Source of the DNA: Marinifilum sp. N1E240
GTDB lineage: Bacteria; Bacteroidota; Bacteroidia; Bacteroidales; Marinifilaceae
NCBI RefSeq assembly: GCF_009295825.1
Contig: NZ_WHKF01000007.1
Coordinates: 62,001-126,000 of the forward strand
Length of the DNA stretch: 64,000 nucleotides
Direction of reading: 5' to 3'
The notes under the pieces were generated by a model. The model searched no databases, was not told the DNA's origin, and saw only the letters and a list, made by a program, of their open reading frames with translations. This document shows positions 45,565-54,442 of this stretch, in pieces. A program made the position numbers and the translations under genes. The first letter of the stretch is position 1, and each line of letters starts with the position of its first letter.

Positions 45565-45837
45565 ATGCAGCAAACCAATACGGACTGTCTCCAAGCTAAA
45601 ACCGAAGTGCTCCAAACCCTAAGCAACACTCTTCAAGACAAAAGTGAAGCACTCCAAGCTGTTGGGCGCAAGCTGCAAGATGAGTTGAAGATCTTCCAAG
45701 AGCTGAGGAAACCCTTCCAATACACCAAGGAGCTTTCTTCAAGACAGGAGGGAAGCACTCCAACCCATAGTTTTCAATCTCCAAGACAGGAAACAGGTAC
45801 TTATTTCATGTTTGTTAATGGTAGAGTTATTAATTAA
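45565..45837 (+). CDS. Possible 90-residue LQ-heptad ORF over the 21-bp repeat
   Basis: The open frame begins at an ATG at 45565 and the first seven units encode seven-residue repeats starting L/F-Q (LQAKTEV, LQTLSNT, LQDKSEA, LQAVGRK, LQDELKI, FQELRKP, FQYTKEL). From unit 8 the repeat shifts by +1 relative to this frame. The heptads could form an amphipathic helix or coiled coil. The minus strand is also open across the region (62 codons). Because the DNA period, not the frame, is preserved, coding is not established and this entry is tentative. Confidence 0.25.
   Translation: MQQTNTDCLQAKTEVLQTLSNTLQDKSEALQAVGRKLQDELKIFQELRKPFQYTKELSSRQEGSTPTHSFQSPRQETGTYFMFVNGRVIN
45568..45799. repeat. 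Tandem 21-bp repeat, 11 degenerate units
   Basis: Units start at 45568, 45589, 45610, 45631, 45652, 45673, 45694, 45715, 45737, 45758 and 45779. The spacing is exactly 21 bases except one 22-base step between units 7 and 8. The bases CAA at unit positions 4-6 occur in all 11 units, and CT(C/T)CAAG is the common start. The repeat is about half G+C, richer than its flanks. It is not a recognised Bacteroidota element to me. Confidence 0.85.
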
Positions 45838-45844
45838 TAAAAAA

Positions 45845-45869
45845 CCCTTAAAGAAAACTTCCTTAAGGG
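45845..45869 (-). terminator. Stem-loop after xth (minus strand), probable terminator
   Basis: CCCTTAA pairs with TTAAGGG around an 11-base loop. Read on the minus strand it is followed by TTTT and lies 60 bases beyond the xth stop. Confidence 0.6.
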
Positions 45870-45928
45870 ATATATAAATGGTTAATTGTTTTGATTAAGA
45901 GTGAGTAAGGATAAGTAACAAGAATTAT

Positions 45929-46696
45929 TTAAAAATCCATCTCAACAACAATTGGGCAATGGTCAGAATGAACTACATCGGCTAAAATAGAAGCGCCTTT
46001 CAATTTATTCTCCAAACTTTCAGTAACCATGTGGTAATCGATTCTCCAGCCTAAGTTTTTGCCACGAGAGCCTGCTCTGTAACTCCACCAACTGTATTTG
46101 TCAGGTGATTGATCGAAAACGCGGAAGGTATCAATAAAACCACTTTCAATAAATTGGCTTACCCATTCTCGCTCTTCAGGAAGAAAACCGGAAACATTTT
46201 TCTTTTTTTCAGGTCTGCTAATATCAATAGGTTTATGGCAGATGTTATAATCGCCACCAATTACCAAATTAGGTCGCTCAATTTTCAGTTTATTGATATA
46301 TTCTTGAAAATACGCAAGCCATTCCATTTTATAATCCTGTCTTGGACCTCCGGTTGTCCCTGATGGGTGATAAGTACTAAAAACCGAAATGTCTCCAAAA
46401 TCGGCTCTTATTGCTCTTCCTTCAACATCATATTTTGGATTGTCAACTCCAGTAACAACAGCATCTGGTTTTTCCTTGCTAAGGATTCCAACGCCACTGT
46501 AGCCTTTTTTCTCTGCAGAAAACCAATAGCAGTGATATCCCAATTCTTCGAATAGATGAGATTCAATTTGCTCTGGTTGAGCTTTGGTTTCCTGAATTAA
46601 TAGTATATCCGGATCTTCCTTCTTTAGCCAGCCAATTAAGTCTTTGCCCAAAGCAGCTCTGATACCGTTAACATTATAGCTTATTATTTTTCGCAT
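45929..46696 (-). CDS. xth: Exodeoxyribonuclease III (AP endonuclease)
   Basis: The 255-residue protein has the endonuclease/exonuclease/phosphatase fold motifs ISYNVNGIRAA, LLIQETKAQ, GGDYNICHKPIDIS and the C-terminal DHCPIVVEMDF. It cleaves at abasic sites and removes 3' blocks in base-excision repair. The frame is open upstream to 46777, but MRKIISYNVNG is the family start, so I use 46696. It is divergent from rsgA. Confidence 0.95.
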   Translation of the reverse strand: MRKIISYNVNGIRAALGKDLIGWLKKEDPDILLIQETKAQPEQIESHLFEELGYHCYWFSAEKKGYSGVGILSKEKPDAVVTGVDNPKYDVEGRAIRADFGDISVFSTYHPSGTTGGPRQDYKMEWLAYFQEYINKLKIERPNLVIGGDYNICHKPIDISRPEKKKNVSGFLPEEREWVSQFIESGFIDTFRVFDQSPDKYSWWSYRAGSRGKNLGWRIDYHMVTESLENKLKGASILADVVHSDHCPIVVEMDF

Positions 46697-46819
46697 AATT
46701 GTATTTTTTAGAAAGATTAAAGATAATAATCTATTGGGAAAAGCCTTGAAATTTGAAGATGTATGAAACTTACACAAATCTTTAAGGCTTTAGACGGTAG
46801 ATAATTGCTTGGAATCAAC

Positions 46820-46827
46820 TATTTTTG
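46820..46827 (+). promoter_or_regulatory. -7 promoter box of rsgA
   Basis: TATTTTTG fits TAnnTTTG and lies 20 bases before the proposed TTG start at 46847, which supports that start over the TTG at 46805. Confidence 0.5.
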
Positions 46828-46846
46828 TAAAAAAAACGAAGCTACA

Positions 46847-47773
46847 TTGAAAGAAGGACTGGTAATAAAATCGACAGGAAGTTGGTACACGGTAAAAACC
46901 GATGATGGTGAAATTCACAATTGCCGAATAAAAGGGCGATTTAGAATGGATGGAATTCGAACAACGAATCCTGTTTCGGTTGGCGATAAAGTAGAATTTG
47001 AAGAAGATAAGGAATCGAAAGTGATTGTAAAGATTCGGGATCGAAAGAATTACATCATTCGAAAATCCTCGAATCTATCGAAACACAGTCAAATAATTGC
47101 TTCGAATGTTGATCAGGCATTTTTAATTGTTACCGTTAATTATCCATTAACAACAACAACTTTTATCGATCGATTTTTGGCAGCTGCCGAAGCTTATAGA
47201 ATTCCGGTTCGATTGATTTTTAATAAGATTGATAGATATCGCCCGAACGATATGGAGCGCCTTGAGGAATTAAAAGGCATTTATGAAAAAATTGGATACA
47301 AATGTTTTGAGATATCTGCCAAGAATGGAACGCATTTGGATATCATACGAGAAACATTAAAAGATAAGATCAATCTACTTTCAGGTCATTCAGGAGTAGG
47401 TAAATCGACTTTGATTAATGCAATTCAGCCAGGATTAGACCTTAAGACTGGTGAAATATCTGAGGCTCACTCGCAAGGAAAACATACTACCACTTTTTCG
47501 GAGATGTTTGAACTCGATTTTGGTGGATACATTATCGATACACCAGGAATTAGAGGCTTTGGAACAATTAATATGGCAAAAGAGGAAATGTCACATTTCT
47601 TTCCAGAAATATTCAAAGCTTCAGAGAATTGTCAGTTCAACAATTGCAGCCATATTCACGAACCAAAGTGCGCCGTTAAAAAAGATGTTGAATCAGGAGA
47701 AATTAGCATCACTCGTTACGAAAGTTATCTTGGAATGGTAATGGAGGACGAGGATAGCAAATACAGAATCTAA
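46847..47773 (+). CDS. rsgA: Ribosome small-subunit GTPase RsgA
   Basis: The protein has an N-terminal OB fold ([19 protein letters not shown]), a circularly permuted GTPase domain in the order G4 (NKIDRY), G5, G1 ([13 protein letters not shown]), G3 (DTPGIRGF), and a C-terminal zinc-binding segment ([14 protein letters not shown]). It tests 30S maturation during ribosome assembly. There is no ATG near the start; the TTG at 46847 gives the usual N-terminus, although the frame is open to a TTG at 46805. The AIM24-like gene follows by 18 bases. Confidence 0.93.
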   Translation: MKEGLVIKSTGSWYTVKTDDGEIHNCRIKGRFRMDGIRTTNPVSVGDKVEFEEDKESKVIVKIRDRKNYIIRKSSNLSKHSQIIASNVDQAFLIVTVNYPLTTTTFIDRFLAAAEAYRIPVRLIFNKIDRYRPNDMERLEELKGIYEKIGYKCFEISAKNGTHLDIIRETLKDKINLLSGHSGVGKSTLINAIQPGLDLKTGEISEAHSQGKHTTTFSEMFELDFGGYIIDTPGIRGFGTINMAKEEMSHFFPEIFKASENCQFNNCSHIHEPKCAVKKDVESGEISITRYESYLGMVMEDEDSKYRI

Positions 47774-47791
47774 AATTATGAATTATTAGTT

Positions 47792-48586
47792 ATGAATGAT
47801 AAATTTATAATTAACAACATGAGATCACACGAAGTAGATTATAAAATTCACGGGAACGATATTCAGCTGGTTGAAGTAGAATTAGATCCTAACGAAACGG
47901 TAATTGCCGAAGCAGGAGCCATGTCGTACATGGAAGAAGGTATTGATTTTGAAACCAAAATGGGCGATGGATCGGAACCAGAGCAAGGTTTATTTGGCAA
48001 ATTACTATCTGCAGGTTCTCGATTAATAACAGGTGAATCGTTATTTTTAACACACTTTACTCATCGTGGTTATGGAAAGGCTAAAGTTGCATTTGCAGCT
48101 CCTTATCCAGGAACTATCATGCCTATTGATTTGCAAAAATCAGGTGGTTCATTAATTGTTCAGAAAGATGGATTTTTGTGTGCTGCCTTGGGCACAAAAG
48201 TAAGCATTACTTTCAATCAGAAAATTGGCTCAGCATTGTTTGGTGGTGAGGGTTTTATCTTGCAAAAATTGGAAGGCGATGGAATGGCTTTTGTTCATGC
48301 AGGAGGAACTGTTATCGAAAAAGAGTTGAATAGTCAGACCTTAAGAGTTGATACCGGTTGTGTGGTTGCTTTCGAAGAAGGAATAGAATTTTCGGTACAA
48401 AAAGCCGGAGGATTAAAATCCATGTTTTTTGGTGGGGAGGGACTGTTTTTAGCCACTCTAAAAGGCACTGGAAAAGTTTGGTTACAATCTATGCCAATTC
48501 GAAAATTGGTTAAAGCAATAGCTCCTCATAGCGAAAACAGAGGAAAAGGATCAAGTTCGATACTTGGAGAATTTCTTGAAGATTAA
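47792..48586 (+). CDS. TIGR00266/AIM24-family protein
   Basis: The 264-residue protein carries the TIGR00266 features: [21 protein letters not shown], then [30 protein letters not shown] and [14 protein letters not shown] with repeated GGEG loops. It is a beta-rich family, homologous to the mitochondrial AIM24 protein, with no established biochemical function. It may start at 47792 or at the second Met (47819). It follows rsgA by 18 bases and ends before a terminator. Confidence 0.85.
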   Translation: MNDKFIINNMRSHEVDYKIHGNDIQLVEVELDPNETVIAEAGAMSYMEEGIDFETKMGDGSEPEQGLFGKLLSAGSRLITGESLFLTHFTHRGYGKAKVAFAAPYPGTIMPIDLQKSGGSLIVQKDGFLCAALGTKVSITFNQKIGSALFGGEGFILQKLEGDGMAFVHAGGTVIEKELNSQTLRVDTGCVVAFEEGIEFSVQKAGGLKSMFFGGEGLFLATLKGTGKVWLQSMPIRKLVKAIAPHSENRGKGSSSILGEFLED

Positions 48587-48611
48587 ATAAAAGATCAGAA
48601 TTAAAACACAT

Positions 48612-48637
48612 AGCACGTAACAATTACGTGCTTTTTT
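48612..48637 (+). terminator. Terminator after the AIM24-like gene
   Basis: AGCACGTAA pairs with TTACGTGCT around a three-base loop, followed by TTTTTC. Confidence 0.85.
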
Positions 48638-48694
48638 CATACTATCAGTGAACTGTAATTGTTAAAAATTACATTCATTTAATTTCTTAATACA

Positions 48695-49726
48695 ATGGCA
48701 AAAGTACTTGAACCGAAAGAATTTCTTGAATTGGGAAAAACCATTCCAATGGTTGATGTTAGAACTTCAGCAGAATTCGAAAACGGTCATATTCCAGGCG
48801 CATCTAACTTACCAATTTTCACAAACGATGAAAGGGCTGTAGTTGGAACCAAATACAAGAGAGCTGGTAAAGATTCTGCTGTTTTATTAGGATTGGAATT
48901 GGTAGGACCCAAATTGGCAAGGTTTGTAAGAATGGCTAAGAAAATATCACCTCAAAAAGAGATATTGATTCATTGCTGGCGAGGTGGTATGCGAAGTGGT
49001 AGCATGGCTTGGTTATTCGAGACTGCTGGTTTTAAGGTGTTTTTATTGAAAGGTGGTTATAAGGCATATCGTTCATACATTAGAGAGCAATTTGCACAAA
49101 AATCGAAGGTACTTATTTTAGGAGGAATGACCGGTAGTGGAAAAACAGAAGTTTTGCATGAAATGCAAAAACAAGGTGCTCAGGTTTTGGATTTGGAAGG
49201 TGTTGCCAATCATAAAGGATCTGTATTTGGCGCTTTAGGTCAGGAAAATCAGCCAAGTAACGAAAGTTTTGAAAACGAACTGGCTAAACATTGGTTAGAT
49301 TTTGATAATGACAAACCTGTTTGGCTGGAAGATGAAAGCAAATCAATTGGTTCTGTATGGATTAATGATGCATTATTTGAAAGAATGCGATCGGCTGAGG
49401 TAATTAAGATGGAATTGCCCAAAAAGGAACGAATCAATAGATTGGTAAAAGAATATGCCTGCTTTGAAAGAGAAGTTTTGGCTCACATGATATCAAAAAT
49501 TGAAAAGCGATTAGGCGGATTAAATGTAAAAAAATCATACGAGAGTTTGGAGATAAATGATTTTGCTACCGTTGCTGATATTACCTTAAGTTATTACGAC
49601 AAAGCCTATAATCATGGGTTGGAAAAGAGAGAAGGTCAAACCATTCACAGTTTAGAGCTTGAGAAGGACAATCCAGTTGAAAATGCCCGATTAATTTTAG
49701 AGTTTTACAAGAATTTAGAAAAATAG
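48695..49726 (+). CDS. mnmH: tRNA 2-selenouridine synthase / 2-thiouridine-geranyltransferase
   Basis: The 343-residue protein has an N-terminal rhodanese domain (VDVRTSAEFENGHIPGA, active Cys in IHCWRGGMRSG) and a C-terminal P-loop domain (LGGMTGSGKTEVL). MnmH (SelU) replaces the sulfur of 2-thiouridine at tRNA position 34 by selenium through a geranylated intermediate. No selD is in the window. Its stop is one base from the stop of the convergent yceI gene. Confidence 0.93.
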   Translation: MAKVLEPKEFLELGKTIPMVDVRTSAEFENGHIPGASNLPIFTNDERAVVGTKYKRAGKDSAVLLGLELVGPKLARFVRMAKKISPQKEILIHCWRGGMRSGSMAWLFETAGFKVFLLKGGYKAYRSYIREQFAQKSKVLILGGMTGSGKTEVLHEMQKQGAQVLDLEGVANHKGSVFGALGQENQPSNESFENELAKHWLDFDNDKPVWLEDESKSIGSVWINDALFERMRSAEVIKMELPKKERINRLVKEYACFEREVLAHMISKIEKRLGGLNVKKSYESLEINDFATVADITLSYYDKAYNHGLEKREGQTIHSLELEKDNPVENARLILEFYKNLEK

Positions 49727-49727
49727 C

Positions 49728-50252
49728 TTAGTTAACAACACAAACAATAGTTATTTCCACCTCTTTCCCTACAAGAATTCCACTTTTGGGACCAATTTTA
49801 TAATCAAGCCGGTTAACTTTTAGTTTTCCGGTATAGGTGTTTCGTGAGTAGTTGAAAACTATTTCAACATTTTTACTTTCACCGTGCATGTTTAAAACAC
49901 CTTTGGCAATATAGCTCATTCCTGCATTAACAACTAAATTAGACGAAAAACAGATTTCTGGATAATTTTCAACATCGAAGTATTCAATTTTTTTTAAATG
50001 TTCGTCTCTTTTTTTCATTTTGGTATTGATAGTTGACGCGTCAATACAGACCTTGAAGAAAGATTCTGATATATTTCCTGGCTCAAACTTGAAAGATCCT
50101 TGCATGCCTTTAAAAGTACCTTTAACCTTATTTGCACCAAGGTTCGATACTTTAAAATTTACAACAGATTGTTCAGGATTGATATTTTGAGAAGAGCATA
50201 AAAATGGAATACAACTAATGATTACAATTAAGATAATAAGTTTTCCTTTCAT
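49728..50252 (-). CDS. YceI-family periplasmic protein
   Basis: The 174-residue protein has a signal peptide (hydrophobic core residues 4-19, cleavage near CSSQ) and the YceI lipocalin-like core, with SNLGANKVKGTFKGMQGSFKF and the conserved RDEHLKKIEYFDVENYPEI. Family members bind isoprenoid-like ligands in the periplasm. It is a monocistronic gene with its own promoter on the minus strand. Confidence 0.9.
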   Translation of the reverse strand: MKGKLIILIVIISCIPFLCSSQNINPEQSVVNFKVSNLGANKVKGTFKGMQGSFKFEPGNISESFFKVCIDASTINTKMKKRDEHLKKIEYFDVENYPEICFSSNLVVNAGMSYIAKGVLNMHGESKNVEIVFNYSRNTYTGKLKVNRLDYKIGPKSGILVGKEVEITIVCVVN

Positions 50253-50284
50253 GATATGTCCTTTCCATTTGATGCGACTTTAAA

Positions 50285-50317
50285 CAAATATAAGCCATAA
50301 TGTGTGATCAGTACAAA
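50285..50317 (-). promoter_or_regulatory. Promoter of the yceI-family gene
   Basis: On the minus strand TTTG (CAAA at 50314-50317) is followed after 21 bases by TATATTTG (50292 to 50285), 33 bases upstream of the ATG. Confidence 0.6.
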
Positions 50318-50444
50318 CCTATTGCTCTATTTAAGAGCGTGTTTTGTGTAATATAAATGATTCTTTCGCACTTTTTTATTTGTATGAATAAGAATTAAAT
50401 CGATTTGTCGTTACCTTTATCAGAAACCTTTTAATTGGAACTAT

Positions 50445-51590
50445 TTGGACTCTTATCTTAAAAACCGGAATTGGAAATACCATTTTTTAATAGTGGCTGT
50501 AATTATTATCCTTGGCTCAATTTTGTATACCAATAATTTGGTTGAAAAGCTGGCCAGAGAAGAAGCTAAAAAAGTGGAACTGTGGGCTGTAGGAATTCGT
50601 GAGCTGGATACAAATCCAAATCAGGATGTTACTTTAATCCATAATATAATGGAACAAAATGAGACCATTCCTGTTATTTTGGCTGATGAGAATGATTATA
50701 TTATTGCTCATCGAAATATTAATTTTCCAGAAAATCAGGAAGAAAAATTTTTAAGAGCGAAACTTTCTAAAATGAAAGAAGAGAATCACTCTATTGAAAT
50801 TCAGCTGGTGAATAGCAAAAACTTTATTTACTACGACGATTCAAATATTCTAAAACGATTGGCTTGGTATCCGTTTATTCAGTTGGGAGCAATCGTTACG
50901 TTTATTTTGATAGCATTTTTAGCTTTTTCGTATTCTAAATCGGCAGAACAGAACAGAGTTTGGGTTGGTATGTCAAAAGAAACAGCACATCAATTGGGTA
51001 CTCCAATTAGCTCTTTAATGGCTTGGATGGAATTGATAAAATCAGGACATGTAGATTTAGGTTTAGCCGAAGAAATGAGTAAAGATGTTACTCGATTACA
51101 GGTTATTGCTGAGCGATTCTCCAAAATTGGATCTAAACCTGTACTAAAATCAGTTAATATTCGCGAAAGCATAGGAACAAGTATCGAATATTTGAAAAAA
51201 AGAACTTCGGGAAAGGTGGAATTTATTTTTACGGTGGTAAATGTGAACAAAGAAATCATTTCTTTGAACAAGGAGTTGTTTTCATGGGTGATTGAAAATT
51301 TGACTAGAAATGCTGTCGATGCTATGGAAGGAAAAGGGATATTGAGGTTTTCATTGACAGAGAAAAATAACGATATCGTGCTGGATATAAGCGATACAGG
51401 AAGAGGAATATCAAAAAAAATGTTTAAATCAATATTTAAACCTGGCTATACTTCAAAGAAAAGAGGATGGGGCTTAGGTTTGTCTTTAGCAAAGAGAATT
51501 ATTGAAAATTATCATCAGGGGAAAATATTTGTTTTGAGCTCTGAATTGGGCAAGGGAACGGTTTTCAGGATTATTTTGCCAATAAAGTGA
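50445..51590 (+). CDS. Sensor histidine kinase with two membrane segments
   Basis: The 381-residue protein has membrane segments at about residues 12-28 (HFLIVAVIIILGSILYT) and 145-165 (LGAIVTFILIAFLAF) flanking a small extracytoplasmic sensor of about 110 residues. The kinase part has phospho-acceptor His in KETAHQLGTPISSLM and the ATPase motifs IENLTRNAVDAM, DTGRGI and GWGLGLSLAKRI. The start is TTG at 50445. No response regulator is adjacent. The signal is unknown. Confidence 0.9.
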   Translation: MDSYLKNRNWKYHFLIVAVIIILGSILYTNNLVEKLAREEAKKVELWAVGIRELDTNPNQDVTLIHNIMEQNETIPVILADENDYIIAHRNINFPENQEEKFLRAKLSKMKEENHSIEIQLVNSKNFIYYDDSNILKRLAWYPFIQLGAIVTFILIAFLAFSYSKSAEQNRVWVGMSKETAHQLGTPISSLMAWMELIKSGHVDLGLAEEMSKDVTRLQVIAERFSKIGSKPVLKSVNIRESIGTSIEYLKKRTSGKVEFIFTVVNVNKEIISLNKELFSWVIENLTRNAVDAMEGKGILRFSLTEKNNDIVLDISDTGRGISKKMFKSIFKPGYTSKKRGWGLGLSLAKRIIENYHQGKIFVLSSELGKGTVFRIILPIK

Positions 51591-51619
51591 ACCAATTGGT
51601 TTTCAAATAGTGGAAATTG

Positions 51620-51768
51620 TTTTGAAAGCAAAAAAGAACTGCTTACTTTTGCAGCCCGTTTTTCACGGAATTAGTTATTGAAACTGTATTTCAGTTCAGT
51701 AATTGCTTGAAATTGACAAAAAAGATGTATTTTTTTGTGAATTCGTAAGATTAATTTTTATACTTTTG
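51620..51768 (+). promoter_or_regulatory. Two tandem promoters ahead of DUF177-rpmF
   Basis: The first has TTTTG at 51620-51624 and TACTTTTG at 51644-51651 (19-base spacer). The second has TTTG at 51734-51737 and TACTTTTG at 51761-51768 (23-base spacer), 12 bases before the TTG start. Tandem boxes suit a strongly expressed ribosomal-protein transcript. Confidence 0.55.
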
Positions 51769-51779
51769 CAAAGTTTTAT

Positions 51780-52316
51780 TTGAATATTTTGGAAAATATC
51801 ACAAAATATACGATTCCTTTTAAAGGATTAAAAGATGGAAAGCACGAATTCAATTTCGATGTTGACCATGAGTTTTTTAAAAACTTTCAGACGGAAGATG
51901 TTTACGAGGCTGAAGCAAAAGTAAAAATAGCTTTTGAGAAAAAAACCTTAGTAACAACTTTGGCATTTGACTTAAAGGGAAAATTGAAAACAGCCTGTGA
52001 CAGGTGTTTGGAAGAATTAAGTTTAGATGTGGAAGGTGAAAACTTTTTGTATTTAAAATTTGGAGAAGAACACGAAGAATTGGCTGAAGATGTAATTGTG
52101 TTAGCAGAATCTGATAACGAGATTAACGTTGCACAGTACATATATGAGTTGTTTTCACTAAGCTTACCGTTGAGCTTTGTTCATCCCGAAGATGAAGATG
52201 GAAACAGCACTTGTAATGAGGAAATGATTCAAAAATTGAATGACCTCTCGGTGAATGAGGAAGAGAAGATTGACCCGAGATGGAATGATTTAAGAAAATT
52301 GATTGATAATAACTAG
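51780..52316 (+). CDS. DUF177/YceD-family protein
   Basis: The 178-residue acidic protein has the DUF177 features IPFKGLKDGKHEF, then CDRCLEELSLDVEG and a C-terminal VDPRWNDLRKL-like segment (KIDPRWNDLRKLID). In bacteria this gene (yceD) precedes rpmF and is linked to 23S rRNA and ribosome synthesis. The start is TTG at 51780. The L32 gene follows by 17 bases, on one transcript. Confidence 0.88.
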   Translation: MNILENITKYTIPFKGLKDGKHEFNFDVDHEFFKNFQTEDVYEAEAKVKIAFEKKTLVTTLAFDLKGKLKTACDRCLEELSLDVEGENFLYLKFGEEHEELAEDVIVLAESDNEINVAQYIYELFSLSLPLSFVHPEDEDGNSTCNEEMIQKLNDLSVNEEEKIDPRWNDLRKLIDNN

Positions 52317-52333
52317 TTAAATAGGTTTGAAAA

Positions 52334-52519
52334 ATGGCACATCCAAAACACAGAACGTCGAAGCAGAGAAGAAATAAGAGAAGATCTCATCTTAAAACAA
52401 CTCCTGCAACTTTAGCATCTTGCTCAAATTGTGGAGCAACTGTTAAATATCACACTGTTTGCCCTGAGTGCGGTTATTACAGAGGCAAATTGGCTATCGA
52501 AAAAGAAGTTACAGCATAA
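52334..52519 (+). CDS. rpmF: 50S ribosomal protein L32
   Basis: The 61-residue protein starts MAHPKHRTSKQRRNKRRSH and has the zinc-ribbon Cys pairs CSNC and CPEC, with GYYRGK near the end, as in zinc-containing L32. It is part of the large ribosomal subunit. It lies behind DUF177 and is followed by stem-loops rather than plsX, unlike the common rpmF-plsX-fabH order. Confidence 0.97.
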   Translation: MAHPKHRTSKQRRNKRRSHLKTTPATLASCSNCGATVKYHTVCPECGYYRGKLAIEKEVTA

Positions 52520-52590
52520 TCTGAGTAAAATAATTCAGATTTGAAGCTATATGTAAATTTGCTCCTCGGATATTTCTCAGGGGCAAATTT
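52518..52590 (+). other. Two stem-loops after rpmF
   Basis: AATCTGA/TCAGATT (52518-52541) directly after the stop, then AAATTTGCTCCT/AGGGGCAAATTT (52555-52590, one G.T wobble). No long T run follows. They could partly terminate or process the rpmF transcript before fabH. Confidence 0.4.
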
Positions 52591-52741
52591 GCGTTATACA
52601 TTATTGAATTAATGCCCTATTATATTGGTGTAAACCAATGGGCTTGTAAAGGTTAAAATTACCCAAACAAGTGGTGATATAGGGATAAATTCTGTATAAT
52701 TGTGAGCCTATTATCTGATAAAAACTAAGTAAGCTTAAACA

Positions 52742-53740
52742 ATGTCAAAAATTAATGCAGTTATAACAGGAGTTGGGGCTTATCTACCCGACTACATTCT
52801 TACCAATGATGAACTAAGTACAATGGTCGATACATCCGATGAATGGATCATGACCCGTATTGGTATCAAAGAAAGAAGAATTCTAAAAGGAGAAGGTAAA
52901 GGATCTTCGGATCTTGGACAAAAAGCAGTTGAAGAGCTATTGCGAAAGACTGGAACTTCACCTGAAGAGGTTGATTTGTTGATTTGTGCAACTGTAACTC
53001 CCGACATGCAATTTCCAGCTACAGCAAATATCATTAGTGATAAAGTGGGGATTAATAACGCATTCAGTTTTGACTTAAATGCAGGCTGTTCGGGATTTTT
53101 GTTTGCATTAGCAACAGGTTCAAAATATATTACTTCTGGTTTGTACAAGAAAGTAATAATTGTAGGTTCAGAAAAAATGTCTTCAATTGTAGATTATTCT
53201 GATCGTCAGACTTGTCCTATTTTTGGTGATGGAGCAGCGGCAGTTATGCTAGAGCCTACTACTGAAAATGTTGGTATTGTAGATGAGATGTTGCATACTC
53301 AAGGATTTGGTCGCAAGCATTTACATCAAAAAGCTGGTGGATCATGCAAGCCGGCAAGTCACGAAACGGTTGATGCAAGAGAGCATTTCATTTATCAGGA
53401 AGGAAATCATGTATTCAAACATGCAGTTTCTAACATGGCAGATGTTTCTGTTGAAATGATGGAAAAACACAACATGACTGCTGATGATTTAGCTTGGTTG
53501 GTTCCACATCAGGCAAACAATCGTATTATCGAAGCTACAGCTAAACGAATGGGCTTAGCTAAAGAAAAAGTGATGATTAACATCGAGAAATACGGAAACA
53601 CGACTTCAGCTACAATTCCATTGTGTTTGTGGGAGTGGGAAAATCAATTGAAAAAAGGAGATAATATTATTCTTTCAGGATTTGGAGCAGGTTTTACTTG
53701 GGGATCTATCTTGTTGAAATGGGGTTACGATCCTAAATAA
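52742..53740 (+). CDS. fabH: Beta-ketoacyl-ACP synthase III
   Basis: The 332-residue thiolase-fold protein has the catalytic Cys in [15 protein letters not shown], His in [11 protein letters not shown] and Asn in [10 protein letters not shown]. It condenses acetyl-CoA with malonyl-ACP to start fatty acid chains. It follows rpmF by 222 bases containing no gene. plsX, which usually lies between them in Bacteroidota, is absent, so either it has moved or this is a second copy. Confidence 0.95.
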   Translation: MSKINAVITGVGAYLPDYILTNDELSTMVDTSDEWIMTRIGIKERRILKGEGKGSSDLGQKAVEELLRKTGTSPEEVDLLICATVTPDMQFPATANIISDKVGINNAFSFDLNAGCSGFLFALATGSKYITSGLYKKVIIVGSEKMSSIVDYSDRQTCPIFGDGAAAVMLEPTTENVGIVDEMLHTQGFGRKHLHQKAGGSCKPASHETVDAREHFIYQEGNHVFKHAVSNMADVSVEMMEKHNMTADDLAWLVPHQANNRIIEATAKRMGLAKEKVMINIEKYGNTTSATIPLCLWEWENQLKKGDNIILSGFGAGFTWGSILLKWGYDPK

Positions 53741-53765
53741 GATCAATATTATTAAAAGATATAGT

Positions 53766-53794
53766 AAAGGCTTCCAATTTGGGAGCCTTTTTTT
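53766..53794 (+). terminator. Terminator after fabH
   Basis: AAAGGCTTCC pairs with GGGAGCCTTT (one T.G wobble), loop AATTT, followed by a T run. Confidence 0.85.
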
Positions 53795-54049
53795 GTTTTC
53801 AATCATTCACTTTAAGTGGGATTTATGCTTCAAATTTTTATATTTGTAGGTGCCACGAACTTAAGTGAAGGAGATTTAGAAATTAGATGCAAAGTTCGTA
53901 TACTTTTTTATAAATTTTTGAGTTGATTAATAGAGTCAATTCTAGATGAATCCGACAATTTTAGCAGAATAATATCCAAGAGCTATCATTTTATTATTGC
54001 TATTATATTTTTTAAGATCGGTTTTGTCACCATCAATACGATTTCAAAC
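53795..54049 (+). promoter_or_regulatory. Intergenic leader and -7 box before the bactofilin gene
   Basis: TATATTTG at 53839-53846 fits TAnnTTTG and implies a leader of roughly 200 bases ahead of the bactofilin start. The rest of the gap holds nothing I recognise; the longest frames seen are under 10 codons. Confidence 0.4.
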
Positions 54050-54442
54050 ATGTTTAGTAAAAAAGATAAAATGAGCAGAAACAACGAAGTACAACCAACA
54101 GCTGTAAACCTTATTTGCGATGGAACCTCTATTAAAGGAGATGTACAGGCATCAAGAGATATCCGTATTGATGGATATTTGAACGGTAAAATGCAAGTGA
54201 ATGGTAAAGTTGTAGTTGGAAATACTGGAAAAATTGAAGGAGATGTTAATTGTAAAACAATTGATGTATCTGGTAGAGTTGAAGGAAATATTATTGCTTC
54301 AGAAATGGTGAATCTGAAATCAACAGCTTTAATATTGGGAAATATTACAACTGATAAAATCTCGGTAGAGCCAGGAGCTAAATTTACCGGAACTTGTAAA
54401 ATGGGTGAAGCAGCACCTAAGCAAGATGAAAAGAAAAAATAA
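54050..54442 (+). CDS. Bactofilin (polymer-forming cytoskeletal protein)
   Basis: The 130-residue protein is built of short hydrophobic repeats (SIKGDVQASRDIRIDGYLNGKM, then KVVVGNTGKIEGDV and SGRVEGNIIASEMVNLKSTA) forming a right-handed beta-helix, with a charged disordered tail. Bactofilins polymerise spontaneously and influence cell shape and envelope synthesis. The AtpZ-like gene starts inside its last codons (17-base overlap), linking it to the ATP synthase operon. Confidence 0.92.
   Translation: MFSKKDKMSRNNEVQPTAVNLICDGTSIKGDVQASRDIRIDGYLNGKMQVNGKVVVGNTGKIEGDVNCKTIDVSGRVEGNIIASEMVNLKSTALILGNITTDKISVEPGAKFTGTCKMGEAAPKQDEKKK

Noticed and set aside
45596-45784. Minus-strand frame across the 21-bp repeat as a Cys-rich peptide gene
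   Set aside because: Open frames on both strands follow from a repeat whose period is a multiple of three; nothing favours this strand.
48612-48637. Inverted repeat containing ACGTAA/TTACGT as a third parS-like site
   Set aside because: It lacks the CACGTG centre and is followed by a T run, so it is a terminator.
53741-54049. Possible small RNA or ORF between fabH and the bactofilin gene
   Set aside because: Only the fabH terminator and a -7 box are supported; other ORFs are under 10 codons.
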